DNA of 64,000 nucleotides from NCBI GenBank assembly GCA_013368325.1, contig JAACJK010000017.1, positions 83,196-147,195 of the forward strand. Direction: 5' to 3'. The notes below the pieces were generated by a model. The model did not search any database, was not told the origin of the DNA, and saw only the letters and a program-made list of their open reading frames with translations. How positions within the stretch are numbered: the first letter of the stretch is position 1; each line of letters opens with the position of its first letter. This DNA comes from Ephemerocybe angulata. Its lineage: Eukaryota; Basidiomycota; Agaricomycetes; Agaricales; Psathyrellaceae. Position numbers and translations under genes: made by a program. Positions 1 to 12,663 of the stretch are shown in pieces.

Positions 1-817
1 AGTATAAGTATATTGGGTGTGGCATAAGAACTAGAACAACGCACTCTTCAACGTCCGAGGCAAATGACTCTTCTTGCAAATTCCACGCGTCCTTTTCATC
101 ATCTGTAAGTCCGTTCCACAAGTTCGCAATCGCAACGTTGCGCAGGGCACCACCGGAGAGTCGTTTCGACCGATCGACCTTTTCTTGCTCGATAGCACCG
201 AGCCGTTTGACCTCGTCTTCTATTTCCAAAAGGTGGGCGTCGATCCAGTGGTCCCGAGCCGGGTAATGACCTTTCAAAATTACAAATGCGCGTCGTATAG
301 CCTTGTGTATCCGCTCGACGTCTTGCGCAGATCCAGGGAGGGGCGCGACGGGTGTTGCTATTCCTGGAGTGCGTTGGGCCGGTGCTGTTAACGTGTGCTT
401 TCTGACGTATACTTGGTGATATTTATTTGTAAAGAACGCCATGATTTGCTTAAAATACAGTCAGCTACAGCAGGTAAATGTGATTGCACGAGTCTGACTT
501 ACATCGATCCAAAACTTGAGCTGTTTTCCGCGTTCGAGGGATGCTTGTTCGTCGTTCTCGTCTACGGGAAGGGGTGGCACACACTGAGAGAATGCCTCGG
601 ACTCCTCAAGTATTCGTTTGGCCTCGCTTTTCTTCCACTTCGTGTGTTTGGTTGTGAACCCTTTGGCGTCGCGGTTCTGAGAGTCTATCCATTGATACAT
701 GGAAGTGGCAGCAGAGTCGAGCACAGAAAGCTGAGACGGCGTAAACGTGTTGTTGCGGCGACCGCGCCCAGAACCCTTCTTCGGCTTCTGGTCATGAAGA
801 GGTGAAACAGTACTCAT
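1..817 (-). CDS. Unknown basidiomycete protein, 3' part cut by the window edge
   Basis: The first exon runs from ATG at 817 to 503 (105 codons), where a GTAAGT donor follows. Its protein is basic at the N-terminus and then has a helical, charged segment. Downstream on the same strand an open frame runs from about position 330 to the window edge and encodes a charged helical stretch that includes GHYPARDHWIDAHL and LWNGLTDDEKDAWN. That second motif resembles the helices of HMG-box-like or transposon-associated fungal proteins, but I do not recognise the family. The acceptor joining the two parts in phase is not resolved; the AGs near 328-404 mostly give another phase. A TATA box lies 69 bp upstream. 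The gene is divergent from the one at 1182. The existence of the gene is reasonably supported; its function is unknown. Confidence 0.45.
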
Positions 818-885
818 TGTGGAGGAAGTCTGGGGTGTTGGAGCGAATCAGTGTAGTACGAGCAAAACGAGCAAATTCTGAGGCC

Positions 886-894
886 TTATATATT
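886..894 (-). promoter_or_regulatory. TATA box of the leftward gene
   Basis: AATATATAA on the minus strand, about 69 bp upstream of the ATG at 817. It forms a bidirectional promoter region together with the TATA box at 1101. Confidence 0.5.
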
Positions 895-1100
895 GGAGAT
901 GTCTAGCCACACTCATTGTCCCATTCTCACAATGGGATGACAATGGATCCTGATTGTAAACGACTGCTTTGACCAAAGCGTGCAGCGCGCATTTCGCGTT
1001 TAACAATGCTTGATCAAAGCGCGTGCAAAGCACGTCTCAGACGTTCGGGTCAGCACAGCCCAACCGCAATGTTTGTTTCGCAATACGCACTTATGAGGAG

Positions 1101-1109
1101 TATATATAG
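1101..1109 (+). promoter_or_regulatory. TATA box of the gene at 1182
   Basis: TATATATAG lies 81 bp upstream of the ATG at 1182, a normal distance for a fungal TATA promoter. Confidence 0.55.
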
Positions 1110-1181
1110 AGCAGGCGAAAGTGTCTGAGGTAGCCATACACCTGTCTCCCCAACTTACTGTCTCCACAAGTGTCTCCACCA

Positions 1182-1734
1182 ATGCCTCCCGCTGTTCCCC
1201 GGAGTCTCGAATATCAGATCCTTGATGGATTTGTGATTAAACGGCTTCCTTCAGCTGGATCGTGCCCTGCAGGAGGTCAGCATATTTACAAGCTCTCTAT
1301 GGGTCGAGATCATCCCTCTGCATATGGGCAGCGTAGCATCTATGTACGTGCATCAGTAGCGTTAGACTCTGATGATCGACCCCCACTAACGACCACTTAC
1401 CTGGTAGTGCACTGCTCGTCGGTGTCACAATGAAGGGCCCATGCTGACGGAGACGCAACGCGAAGCAATCCGTCCAATGGTGCATCAGGCGGCCGAACTG
1501 ATCAAAGCCATCCGCACAATTGTTGAAACCCCAGCGCCAGCCACAGCAAAAACTCGATCCCCAGCCAAGTCCGCAGGGTCGAACTGTACCTCCAGTACCA
1601 CACCAGCCAAGTCTCAATCTCTAAAGCGCAAGTCTTCAACCAATACGAAAGAAAGTGCGCGCAAGAAGCAGCGCAATGCGGCTACGCCGAGCGGCGAAGT
1701 AATCGATCTGACGGGTCCTGAGTACTGCGCCTGA
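1182..1734 (+). CDS. Small two-exon protein of unknown function
   Basis: Exon 1 is 1182-1343 and exon 2 is 1408-1734. The 64-nt intron starts GTACGT and ends TAG, and both exons are in phase 0, giving 162 residues. The N-terminal half contains GHIYKL/GRDHPSAYG-type residues (GGQHIYKLSMGRDHPSAYG). After the splice comes CTARRCHNEGPM, then a helix (TETQREAIRPMVHQ) and a long lysine/serine/threonine-rich basic tail with several possible nuclear localisation signals (KRKSS, RKKQR), ending DLTGPEYCA. The tail suggests a nuclear protein; this is inference. No family is recognised. It may belong to the neighbouring transposon-rich block rather than to the host core. Confidence 0.55.
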
Positions 1735-2499
1735 ATGGGCGTTGAGTTAGATAGTACTGTATTACTTGTATTAGCCTTATCTCTGCTGTGTCTCTGCTGT
1801 GCTTTATTGTAATAGACCGGTATCATATATTTCGGCACAACGCGGCATCTCGGAATTAGCCATGTACTGTATCTCGGCAGGCTTGCCGGGCCTGTGGCTT
1901 TTATGATGACATGCGTGGCCCGGTTTCACCACCACCTGCTACCATTGTGCTCTGCGAAACAACGACCCAACAACGACCCTCATGCTATCGATTGAAGTTG
2001 GCTTGAATGACATGGGCTTTTGCACTGGGCACCCGCTCTCGGCTCCGCATTGACCAAGCACTCTCGGCTGTGCGTTGACCAAGCACACCGCTCAGCGCTT
2101 GATAGATGGTCCCACTAGGCTGAGAAACAACGACCTCGGTGAACCATTGTGGCTTTGTGGTCATCTCAGACCTTGCGACGCTTTGTAGGCAACGTCACCT
2201 CCAAGACCTTTGGGCTATGGCTTGAATGTCATGGTAATCTGCGCCGCTGCGTTGGCCAAGCACACCGCAGCCCGCTCAGCGCCCAATGGCCGTGCCACTA
2301 CCTTAGGGATCTCTTTGTTCAGCATCGCGCCTCCCAATTCTACGCGCTTAGTCCGCATTGTCTGGTAGGTCACAAGTGGGGCAGCGGGCTTTGTGTATTA
2401 TGGTATCGCATTATTGTAAAGTATTTAATCGCTTAATCTTCCTTCGGACACTCAACGTCCATTCACCCAAACCCTGGAAGTCCACTCCTCACATCGACC
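1735..2499. other. Spacer between the small gene and the KDZ transposase
   Basis: No gene is visible. A phrase of the type 'GTTGACCAAGCAC' recurs with small changes near 2047, 2075 and 2253. This may be terminal or subterminal repeat sequence of the KDZ element, but matching right-end copies were not identified. Confidence 0.3.
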
Positions 2500-5400
2500 A
2501 TGGCCCTTCGAATCACAAAATGGAAGCAGATGGCGGCTGCAGCGAAAGCGGCGCAGGAATCTCTGTCGATATCCACCACATCAATGGTCCCAGCTATACC
2601 AAACGTTTCGCCTGCTTCTCACCCTTCTCCGCCCCCACTGTCAAATGCAACAACCTCACCCAGTCTCGGAACGGGAGAGTCAGGTCCCGGAACTTCTGCT
2701 AAAGTGACTACACCGTCAAAGGATAATGCTGGCACTGAAGACCAGGAGGAATCCGAGAAGGGTCGCAGCGTTCTCCAGCAGTTTGAGAGCCAGAAGAAAC
2801 GGCTCATCCAACTACTGTTGGACGGGAATGCCGACCCTGATATTCTAAAGCCTTGTCCATGTGGTAGACCTGGGAATCAGTGTACGACGCGATGCAAGGA
2901 TTGCTTTCATTACCATATCTCGTGCTCCGAGTGCTTCGTCGAAAGCCATCGCTCGCTCCCTACCCACTGGGCCGAGGTCTGGAACAAGTCTGAGGGATTC
3001 TTCGTTAGACATGACATCTCCACCTTGGGACTCGGTGTCTCGTTTCAACTCGGTCATGGTGCCCGTAGATGCCCCAATCCAACACCCCCTCGTACCTTCA
3101 TACTTGTGGACACCAACGGCGTACACAGCACTCTGGTTTCGTTCTGCAACTGTGTCGATACAGAGGATCACTGTGTACAGTTGATGGGCGCTAAGCTCTT
3201 CCCCGCTACCTTCGTCGACCCCAAAATGGCCTTTACATTTAATCTTATGGAGTCGTTCCGATACCATCACCTCGAATCTGCAGAGACCGTATCAGCGTTC
3301 TGCTCTGCGTTATCCCACCTGACTGATGACGTCTTTTTCAACAATGTTCCGGATACCTCAACTCAACTTCGGAATGCTTCGAAATTCTGGCGTATTCTTC
3401 AGACAACCATACAACTTGGCCAAGCGCACGATATCGATTCTGTGATTACCACCCGACCTCCTGGCCAGCTACTCGTTCGATGCCCCACATGTCCGGAATT
3501 TAAGGTCAATATCGATGCAGATGAGCTTGATATTCCCGCAGAGTTGAGGTCAGTGAGACTCAGTTTTATTCCATCGTTCGACATTGATGCTAACTGGATT
3601 ACCACACAGACACCTCATCCAGTATCGCGATACGGCGGATGGGAACTATCATGCAGGGCACTTGATTAAGAACAATGACCTGTCGAAGTTCAACGCTTCA
3701 CTTTTCGGTGGGCATGCTCAGTTTCCCAACGGCGAAGACTATAAGCGAGTCATTCTCGGAAAGCTGGAGACGGATAGTCAGGAGGTGAGTCAACGAAGTC
3801 TCAAGGCCCCATTCACAACTAACAATGATTTTCATAGAAATTTACGTGTAGCTATTTGAACGCAGTGAATAAGCAAGACAAGAAGAAATTCAAAGGAATG
3901 GATATCTCCGGGGTCGTCAATTACCAGTGTTCTCACATCTTGATCCTGTCAAGTGTGGATCTACAGTGCGGCGAAAGGCGAGTGGCTACGCTGGGTTCTA
4001 GTTTGAGTCCCACTTACCCAAATGTGCTAGATTTGCCAATAGTGACTATGCTATGGTACTCGGGATCCGACAACGCTTAAAGGACGGAACAATCAACATG
4101 AGTGACTCGGATAAGAAGTTTCTCGAAGCCTGCAGTTTCCTTTTCTCGTATGACATTGCGTGCGCATTTGAGCCCAATATCCATACGCGAATGGCAGAGA
4201 AATTTCCGGATGTCGCTGAGGTGGTTCGCCGGTATCGGTTCCTGATACCCTTGGTTCACGTTCAGAACCATAAGGACAATTGCATGTATCAGTATTCTTC
4301 AGCCTATGTCCTGCATGCAGCACACTTTCATGGTGAGCAGGCTGAGCATCCGTGGTCGTACGTGAACTTGTTCGGACCTCAGTGTCGGCAGATGAATCAT
4401 GGCAATCGTCATGACACGTACATAGGTGTGTACAACCATTGGAACTGGAAAAAGGTCATAAATATGTGTACGTTCCATACTATGAGATTTGGTGAAGATT
4501 CTCACTGACTGTACTCTTAATAGCCAGTCAGCTCCGTGACGAGGTACTCAGAGCAGCGATTTTGAAGGATGAGAAGCGGGAGACATTCCTTAGTCTAACT
4601 AAACTGTACCACGACCGAGTGGCAGAGTGGGATAAACTCGATCGGAATAGCACAAAGAAGAATGCGCAGGGCGAAATACTCTCTGTTTATCGTCACAATC
4701 CATCTAAGGGTAAGCCGACTTGCAGGGTGAGCTGTTATGCGACCTCAGCTAACATGGAATCACATATAGTGCCCTCGCAGGACCGCATCTACCAGATGAT
4801 GATCAAACAGACTTACGAGGACTTGCCAGTCGAGAAAAGGGACTCTGCGACACAGATATCTAAGCCTATCCTTCTAAACCGGGCAATCACTATTTGGAAG
4901 CTCCAGTACGTTCCTACTTCAGCACTTATATAGTGACCACTAGCTGATGGCTCAATTTAGACAGAAAACCCAGTCGAAGATGGAAACGCTGGCCGCACAC
5001 CCCGACAAGGGACTCCGCGTTGAGGTTGACCGACTAAAAGATGATCTCCAAAAGCGAATCAAGCTGTTGAGGCGTGATCAAAAGGCCCTTACCCCGCAGC
5101 TACTTGACCACATTGCAGTCGAACTTTCCAAACCATCCAACCTCAACGTTGAAACCATGACCTTATTCCTCCCATCTGACTTTACTCACTCAGATCGAGT
5201 TAAATTCTCACTTCTATCGCTCGCAGACGGGGAGAGAAAGATGTTGGAGGGTGCTGCATATGATGTGCTATCACAGCTGCGTCGTGATGTTCAATTCTAT
5301 GATTCATTGACTGCCAACAAAAAGTCCCAGTGCTATGGGCAGGAGCGGCATACCCGAGAACAGTCAAAAGTCGATGAAGCACGCCGTCGTCGCAATAGCA

Positions 5401-6384
5401 ACATGGACCTGTACAAAAAGATCCGGTCTGCGCTTGTGCGACTCGGCATGCCGGAAGACGACCCTACATTCCTTCCCCTCACACTCGAGTCGCTTTTCCG
5501 GAAGTCCACCACTGTTAAACGAGCTATTGGTGATACGTACACAGCTGACTCAATGTTGTGGACTTCTGGGAAGCGTGTGGCAAAGTCGGTCATCACAAAA
5601 AGTGGGACTCATGGGGATAGCAGTGAGGATGAGGATAGGGTTCCTGTTGCAACACAGACATCTCAACGAAGTCCGCGTACGTGTTTCTCTCAGAATCGAA
5701 GTGTGATTATGTGTACTTATTGCTAATACAGAAAAGCGTAAGAGTCCCTCAAAAAGTCTCGGTCTCAAAGGGAAGAAACGACGCCTTGATGGCGGCAGCG
5801 CCAATAAATCCACGGCGCCTAATCCATCGCATGTATCTGTACCCATACCGCTGGTGGAGACAGATGATCCAGTCTCAGTCAACACCACAGACGGCTGGAT
5901 ATGGAAGGTCACAACGCCTCGTGGAATGTCAGATAAAGAGGTTGAGGAATGGTTGAGTGAAGGTAAGCAATGGCCTTAGCAGTTATCTATACTGAGCTAA
6001 CAATGACGTCCGAAATCTGGCGTAGGCGATCGAGTTCAATGGTTTCGCGCTGAGGCAGAGATGTATCGGTGGCAAGAAGAGTGGGAGCAGAAGCTTGCTG
6101 AGCTCCTGCGAACTGCTAAGTACTTCTCAAAGATGTCATTAGTATGGTCAGACCTGGGCAAGAAAACGGAGAACGAACCGGGAAAATCGGCATTCGCATT
6201 CAAGCTCGCTGCTCAGTACAATCAACTGCGGCGCATCTCACGCACGAACTTCAAGGCAACCAGTTTACCTCATATAGAGAAATTTACTGACTTGGTGACT
6301 GAGCTTGTGAAGGGCCGCCGGAAGTTAAAGAGTGATATATTAGCCGCCCGTACTCCTCACCCACCCGCATCGTCTGACTCATAA
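2500..6384 (+). CDS. CxC2-type KDZ (Kyakuja-Dileera-Zisupton) transposase
   Basis: Nine exons splice in phase to 1142 residues: 2500-3548, 3610-3784, 3838-3977, 4031-4467, 4524-4709, 4770-4905, 4961-5676, 5732-5962 and 6026-6384. After a low-complexity N-terminus comes the CxC2 cysteine cluster (PCPCGRPGNQC, CKDC, CSECFVESHRSLPTHW), typical of the zinc-binding head of basidiomycete KDZ transposases. The KDZ core follows: GVVNYQC, then DLQCGERFANSDYAM across an intron, then SYDIAC, then a GE-E-W...DWNW-like block (GEQAEHPWSYVNLF, then YNHWNWKK). The C-terminal part is helical with an acidic linker. KDZ enzymes move class II elements by cut and paste. No internal stop or frameshift is seen, so the gene could be active. 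The third intron (3978-4030) has a GC donor. TIRs were not identified. Confidence 0.88.
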
Positions 6385-6894
6385 TCATCTAGCAGTACTA
6401 GTATTTAAATATGTATCTACATCTTTAAACATTGATTTTGGGATGTCGAGACCGTAATTTTGACAGGGTATTCGCAAGGCGGTCGTATTTAAATACCCCA
6501 GTCTTTAAAGAGCGATCGCACGAACTTCAAGTGGGACATCTGCCGGTGGTAGCGCTCACCCCCGAATATGTGCTATTTAAAGGGTGTCAAGACTATTTAA
6601 AGCCAGGGATCTGTCGATAGAAATTATTTAAAACAAGGTCATTCGGTTACGGCGTGCTGCTGGTTGTGAGTCCAATCCCAGCTGACGGCTCCTGGCGGTA
6701 GAGCGGCTGCGTCGCCATCCTCGTCTCCTTGATTCTGGTGTGGCATCCGAGTAGAGCAGCTATGGGTAATGGATGGGAGGAAAGAAGGAACGATGGGGTC
6801 GAAACGCGGCAACCGGCGGTGTTTGAATTTTGTTAACAGATATTTTCCCACCATCAAAAGCCATAGGCGCCCAAATCAAACGACTTGTGCATCG
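6385..6894. other. Spacer with clustered TATTTAAA motifs
   Basis: No gene is seen. The octamer TATTTAAA occurs near 6402, 6486, 6569, 6593 and 6624, with extra TTTAAA copies near 6424 and 6501. The cluster sits between the KDZ and Plavaka transposase genes and may mark subterminal transposase-binding repeats or simply AT-rich intergenic DNA. Confidence 0.35.
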
Positions 6895-6903
6895 TATATA
6901 AGG
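6895..6903 (+). promoter_or_regulatory. TATA box of the Plavaka transposase gene
   Basis: TATATAAGG lies about 93 bp upstream of the ATG at 6988. Confidence 0.55.
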
Positions 6904-6987
6904 CCTCTATGTTAACGAGAAAGGACATAACAAACTTGAATATTACCAGCAAACACCTCTTACTACCTCACACCGATCCCCTACAAC

Positions 6988-9900
6988 ATGTACAAATGCA
7001 CGGCTTGCAGCAAGAAAGCAGAGACCCTTGAGGGGTTGCGCTCGCATACGTGCCAATGCAAAACACTGCGACTTCAGCACAATATGGCCTTACAGTCGGC
7101 ACAGGAGGCGCTCCGAGCACAGGACAGCGATGAAGAAGATCCACCCCTACAAGTTCCAGAACCCTCCCCCCGTGATATCGCCATGGCTGGCCCATCCGGT
7201 GAACACAATCCTGAAGAAAACCTTGAACTTCTCCCGGTGAGTGGGGACCTATGCTTATTTGCACATTACAGTCCTAACACCATTTTACAGGATGAGATAG
7301 AGCCTACTGCACCAGATATGAGGCGTCGAAATATACCAAACCCACAATACCATGACGCATTGCCTGCACAAGCGTCTACGGTCCCAAATCCTGATCCCAC
7401 CGAAGGCTCGGACGCGTCCCAGAGTGACGACGAGTCTGAGAGTGACCCATGGGAGACTCTCCCCAATTACTTTGGGCTATTCCGCCGATACACTGGTGGA
7501 AAACCAAGCTATACCCCCGATATCCTGTACACCGATGAGATCCTTGCCGACACTGCCACCTTTCAGCCTGACTCCACAGGACGAGTTTCCAGCAATTCTT
7601 GGTGGTCGCAGCTCGGCTCTGCTGCCAACACAGATATACCCAACTCTGATCTACCAGTCAACCCCTCTGTGCGGCGCTTTCTTGACTGGTTCTGGGATCC
7701 CACATCCCGGAACAAGACTTACCCCGATGCAGACAAACTCGTGAAGAACGTCATCCAGCATCCTGAATTCACCCCTACCCACTTTGACAACTTCCGAGGC
7801 ACCGCTCGCGAGACAGAAGTCATGGACACCTACCTCACCAGCCCAGATCGACTGCTGCGCAGTAACGATGGATGGATCAAAACCAGTATTGATCTCCCTC
7901 TTCCGTGCACTGGAATCAGCTTTTCTTCAGAGGACGACGCACCCATATTTCAAGTGGAAGGAATGTACTACCGAAAGCCACTCGAGGTCCTCAAGTCAGC
8001 CCTGACCGACGCCTCAGCTGTGTTCTGGCACTTTTCAGGGTACCAGGAGTTCTACAAGCACGACAACGGCGACGAGGAGCGAGTAATAACCGAAGCCTAT
8101 AATTCCGACGCCTTTCTCACAGTTGAGGCGGAGGTTAAGATGCGTGCCAAGGAGCTTGGGAGTACGCTCGAGGCTTGTGTCGTTGGACTCAAAGTCTACT
8201 CGGACTCGGCACACTGTGCCGACTTCGGAGTCGCTTCGGTTTGGCCAATCTACTTCTGGATTGCCAACATCAGCAAGTTCATCACATCGAAGCCAACATC
8301 GTTCTGCGCCCACCATCTGGCTTACATACCCAAGGTACGCACACTGTACTGTATCTTTCCATGCTTTACTAACTCTCAATACTGTAGCTACCTGACAATA
8401 TTCAGCAAGGTTATAAAGACAATTTTGGCATAGCATTCCCGGAACCGCTCGGGACCTACTTGCGACGTGACCTCTTTCAGCGAGTATGGGGCAAGATACT
8501 TGACCCCGACTTCGTCGATGCATACCACAACGGGTTTGAATTCAAATGTGTTGATGGGACCACACGGCTGCTGTTTCCGAGGATCCTTTCTTACTCTGCA
8601 GATTATCCAGAGAAGTACGTGTTCGACTCAATAATCTGTCATATTGTGTTTACTAATTGGCATTACAGGTGCTTGGTTGCGTGTATACGGCAGCTCGGGG
8701 AATTTCCCTGCCCCCGTTGTCTAGTCAGGAAGGACGAGGTTCCCAATCTGGGAATGGTGTCCGATGACAAAACCCGGCATAGGAAGCCTCGTAGCGACAA
8801 CCACTCAACTTGGTACACAATCTCTAGAGCAAGGAAGGACTTATTTAAAGGAAGAAGCATTCGCGCTCGCCGCTTTCTTACACTGGAGAAATCTTTGACT
8901 CCTTCTCGAGTGCGTCCTAATACTGTTTGTGTTGTATTTATTTCTTAATAGCAGGAATATCCAGAGCGCATTTTCCGAAGCCTTCGAAGATAACATGCTA
9001 TTCAGTGTGTACGCACTCCTGGTCCCTGATCCACTGCACGAGTTTGAGCTTGGGACATGGAGAGACCTATTTGTACAGCTAGTCCGGATGGCCACAGCCT
9101 CTGGACGTGAGATCGTGGTCACAATGAATACACGGTGAGGGGTACTCGACAGTATATGGGATTCAATCATTCTGATGTATTATTATTCCAGGTATCGCAC
9201 AATTAGCGCCTTTGGACGAGGTACTATCAGAAAATTTGCAAACAATGCCGCAGAAATGAAGAAGCTCGGTGCGCGTGACTTCGAGGACCTGCTTCAGGTG
9301 CGTACTTCACCTATTGATATTCCAGGTTGTTTCTGACACTCATGTAAATCTATTAGTGCTCTATTCCAGTGTTCCTGGATCTATTTGCCTCCACACGAGA
9401 TAACACATTCGTTCGCCGCCTTTTATTTGAAATGGCAACATGGCATGCGCTCTCTAAGCTTCGGTTACATACCAAGTCCACAGTTTCGGACCTCCGATCC
9501 TCAACCAAACGGCTAGGATCCTTTCTTCGACAATTTGTGAAGGATATTTGTCCGAGGTACGCCACTCGTGAGCTGCGGAAGGAGGCTGAGAAACGCACTC
9601 GGCGTGCCCAAGCAAAGAACAAGGGATCTCCGAAGGAAGTGGACCGAGGCGCCAATCCAAAGTCCATGAACCTTGTCACAGCCAAGTTACATGCACTGGG
9701 GCACTATGCAGACTCGATCATGGCCTATGGAACAACTGATAATACCACTACTCAGACGGTATGAACTTCTATTTGAATTTGATGTCACTTTTGACTAATT
9801 TACGAGCCTGTCTCCAGGGTGAATTACAACATCGAAACTCAAAGAGATGGTATGCCCGCTCCCAGAAGCGCACTTACCTTGCTGGAATCACGCGCCAAGA

Positions 9901-11253
9901 GTGTCGTGAGCGAAGGCTCTTCCAACTTCGGGCTAGGGAGAGGGCTGTAGAGAAGGGGAAGGTTAAGACATCCATTGATCCCCAAAAGCAGTTGTTCCTT
10001 CCCTTCGAGTACTCTGAGCTGCTCGACCAAGCCCCATCGTCCCTGCACCACCAGATGTCTCATGCAGTGCGCAGAGAGAACTGTGTGAATCTTCCAGAGT
10101 GGGTTACTGCCAACGCCCAAGATCCCGCACTCAAGGTATGCTCGTACCCCTCCAACGCCAGACAGTAATTGATGCATTCTATCGAATAGGACTTCGTAAA
10201 GCGTTTGAAGACGCACCTACTGTTGCGACTTCAAGGAAAGCCTTTTGAAGGTGACGAAGCTCAATTTACGCAAGGCGAGCTCAATGAGGTCATCATCGAA
10301 AACGACACAATCTACCGACACAAGGTTCTTCGCGTAAATTACACAACATACGACATGCGACGTGCACAAGACTCCCTTAACCCAAGAACCAGCGCTAATA
10401 TCATGATGCTTGCCCATGACGATGACATCAGGGCGCACCCATATTGGTACGCTCAAATTATTGGTATCTACCATGCTCGGGTCATCCACAATACTCGAGA
10501 TGCTGCCCTGGGAGTCAAGATACAGCATATGGAGTTTTTATGGGTGCGGTGGCTTGGTCTGCACACTCCGCATCGATTTGGATGGAGGGAGAAACACTTA
10601 CCCAGGATAGGATTTATCAACGAGAGGGGCGACGCATCAATGAGCTTCGGATTTCTTGACCCTGCAGAGGTCATCCGAGCGGTCCACCTCATCCCATCAT
10701 TCAAGCACAAAAAGTCTGCGAATGGAATCCCAAAAACAATCGCACGGCCCGCATCAGACGGAGATCTAGATTGGAACTACTTCTACGTGAATATGTGAGT
10801 GGGCCGCAAATTGGAGGTCTGACCAATGAACTTACACTTTTCCATAGATTCATTGACCGCGACATGTTTATGCGGTACCGTGGAGGGGGTATTGGGCATG
10901 TCACAACCAGAGCTGCAACTAATACCCTCCTTGGCGACCGGGATGATGAAGATCTCTCTCGGAGATCACCCGACTCATCGGACTCGTCAGACGTCGAGAT
11001 GGATGGCTCATCAGAGGATGGGGAAGGAGTAGTTGATGATGAGGTGCTTGATGATGTTTCGGAGGTCGACGATGAGGAGCTACTTGATGACGAGGGGTGG
11101 GAGGATATCATTGATGATGGAGAGCTCAGCCAATCTGACGAGGAGCTCAATGAGGATGACATGGCTGACCTCGAAGAGGGCTTTGATCTGGGGGCAGAGG
11201 ATGGCGAGGATAACGAAGACGAGTTTGAACTAGTTGGATTTGATCACCTTTAG
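6988..11253 (+). CDS. Plavaka transposase (KDZ superfamily)
   Basis: A multi-exon gene covering about 4.3 kb with roughly ten short introns. The first, 7237-7290, is 54 nt and stop-free, so it can be read through. The N-terminus is a C2HC/C2H2 zinc finger (YKCTACSKKAETLEGLRSH). An acidic linker follows, then the Plavaka core: RRFLDWFWDP, the block YSDSAHCADFGVASVWPIY, KPTSFCAHHLAYIP, then VACIRQLGEFPCPRC and the DPLHEFELGTWRDL motif. The distal part has LHALGHYADSI, the QLQHR-like segment GELQHRNSKRWY, and the signature NYTTYDMRRAQDSLNPRTSA. The protein ends in a very acidic tail of more than 80 residues. All expected family blocks are present in order and no lesion was found. It most likely catalyses cut-and-paste transposition. 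Its position directly after another transposase suggests nested or adjacent insertions. Confidence 0.88.
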
Positions 11254-11677
11254 GTTGTACGTCCAACTTAGCTTCCATATAATGCGCAGGCCGTACCCTT
11301 TCAAAAATCTTGCATTTCCATTGCTTGGATCTAATTCTAAGGAATTTGGATGGTATATATACTCATATCTATGCTCTAATCCTCCTTTCATCGCTGTAAT
11401 GTGAGCTCCCAAGGCTTCATAGATGCGGAAATGAAACGGAGACCCGCGCACGATCCTTAGACGCCCAAGGCACAGCCACCGTTAGCGCCCAATAGCTCAG
11501 GGGCAAAACTACCGCAATTCTCTAATCCTCGGTTGGGCTCAAGTTTGCTCCTGCTCAAGTTGCACCTCACTGCCCTTCAGATGACGAACTTAGAGTATGT
11601 GAATACGTCAGTAGGGAGAAAGTAGTAGTACTTGGAATAAATAGGGAGGAAGTAAGGGCCTCGAGATCCAGCCTTGC

Positions 11678-12020
11678 ATCCATGCACTCTCCCGCATCGA
11701 GGAGAGCACATCTCCAGGCCGCCGCGTTGAGCACCAAGGAGTCGGATGGGGTAGGCACGCTCTGCACATTACATCCACGCACTCTCCCGCATCGAGGAGA
11801 GTACGTCTCCAAGCCGCCGCATTGAACGGCAAGGAGGGGATGACACCAGCGTGTGCGCACATCCGCGCACTCTCCCGCATCGAGGAGCGCGCGTCTCCTT
11901 GCCGCCGCATCGAGCAGCAAGGAGGGGATGGCACCGCCGTGCAGTGCGCATATCCACGCACTCTCCCGCATCGAGGAGAGCGCATCTCCTTGCCGCCGCA
12001 TTGAACGGCAAGGAGGGGAA
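11678..12020. repeat. GC-rich tandem repeat, about 91-bp unit, four copies
   Basis: Units begin at 11678, 11773, 11861 and 11952 with the phrase ATCCNCGCACTCTCCCGCAT. Each carries an inner dyad, with GGCAAGGAGGGG-like text following CTCCTTGCCGCCGCA. Spacing is 95, 88 and 91 bp. Open frames across it are produced by the repeat and GC bias, not by a gene. From 11254 to 11677 nothing recognisable was seen. Confidence 0.8.
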
Positions 12021-12483
12021 GATGGGGTGCTCGCGAAGCGCAGCGCGCAGATTGAAGGCAGCGGGCAGATCGAAGGGAGGAGGCGGGATGAGGTGGGGGG
12101 CCGCGACGAGCGTCACCACTCTTCGACGTGACGGTGGATGTTGGGTGCTCCCGACAGAGCGCGAAGGTGGCATAGGGTAGTGGTGGGGCGCTGGGGACGG
12201 CACGACGGGCGGAGGGAGGTTGAAGTCTTTGTGTGGTTGAAGGTGGTCGTGGTAGGGCCTAATTAAAAGGTAAGTCAAATCCTTACCGGGTTCCGAAGTT
12301 GAAATTAACCTACCGGCGTCTTGCTGGCGCATGAAGTCTTAGTTTGCCCTGGAACGAGTTATAGTCAGCATCAAGCGAGTAAAGCATTCAGCACAACGGG
12401 TCGCGAGTCGAGGAGTCGCTGCGCGCTGGGCCCCGCGCGGCGCCAGCTCTACCCGACCCGCCGTACACAATGAGGGGACTTAC
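12021..12483. other. Intergenic, no gene seen
   Basis: GC-rich, with no credible coding region on either strand. It continues into a possible exon of a relict minus-strand gene at 12484-12663. Confidence 0.3.
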
Positions 12484-12663
12484 CATGTCGGTACCTTGAG
12501 CTCGGACCTCCCAGTGCAGGAAAATGTCCGTTGTCGTGCTCTTGTTGCACTCGCCTTCGTCGAACCAAGAAGCCGGGGTGTTGGAGGGCAAGACACGATC
12601 ATCGACGGAGAGTAATGATGAACCCAGGGGTCTCTGGCAAGCCAGGACACAGCACGGGTCTTC
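12484..12663 (-). pseudogene. Possible isolated exon of an unknown gene
   Basis: On the minus strand a stop-free 180-nt stretch is preceded by CATGAG, a possible acceptor, and followed by a canonical GTAAGT donor at 12483-12478. Its translation is protein-like, with motifs such as CVLACQRPLGSSLLSVDDR and TTTDIFLHWEVRAQGTDM. No convincing flanking exon was found, so this is probably a leftover of a decayed gene or mobile element. Confidence 0.3.
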
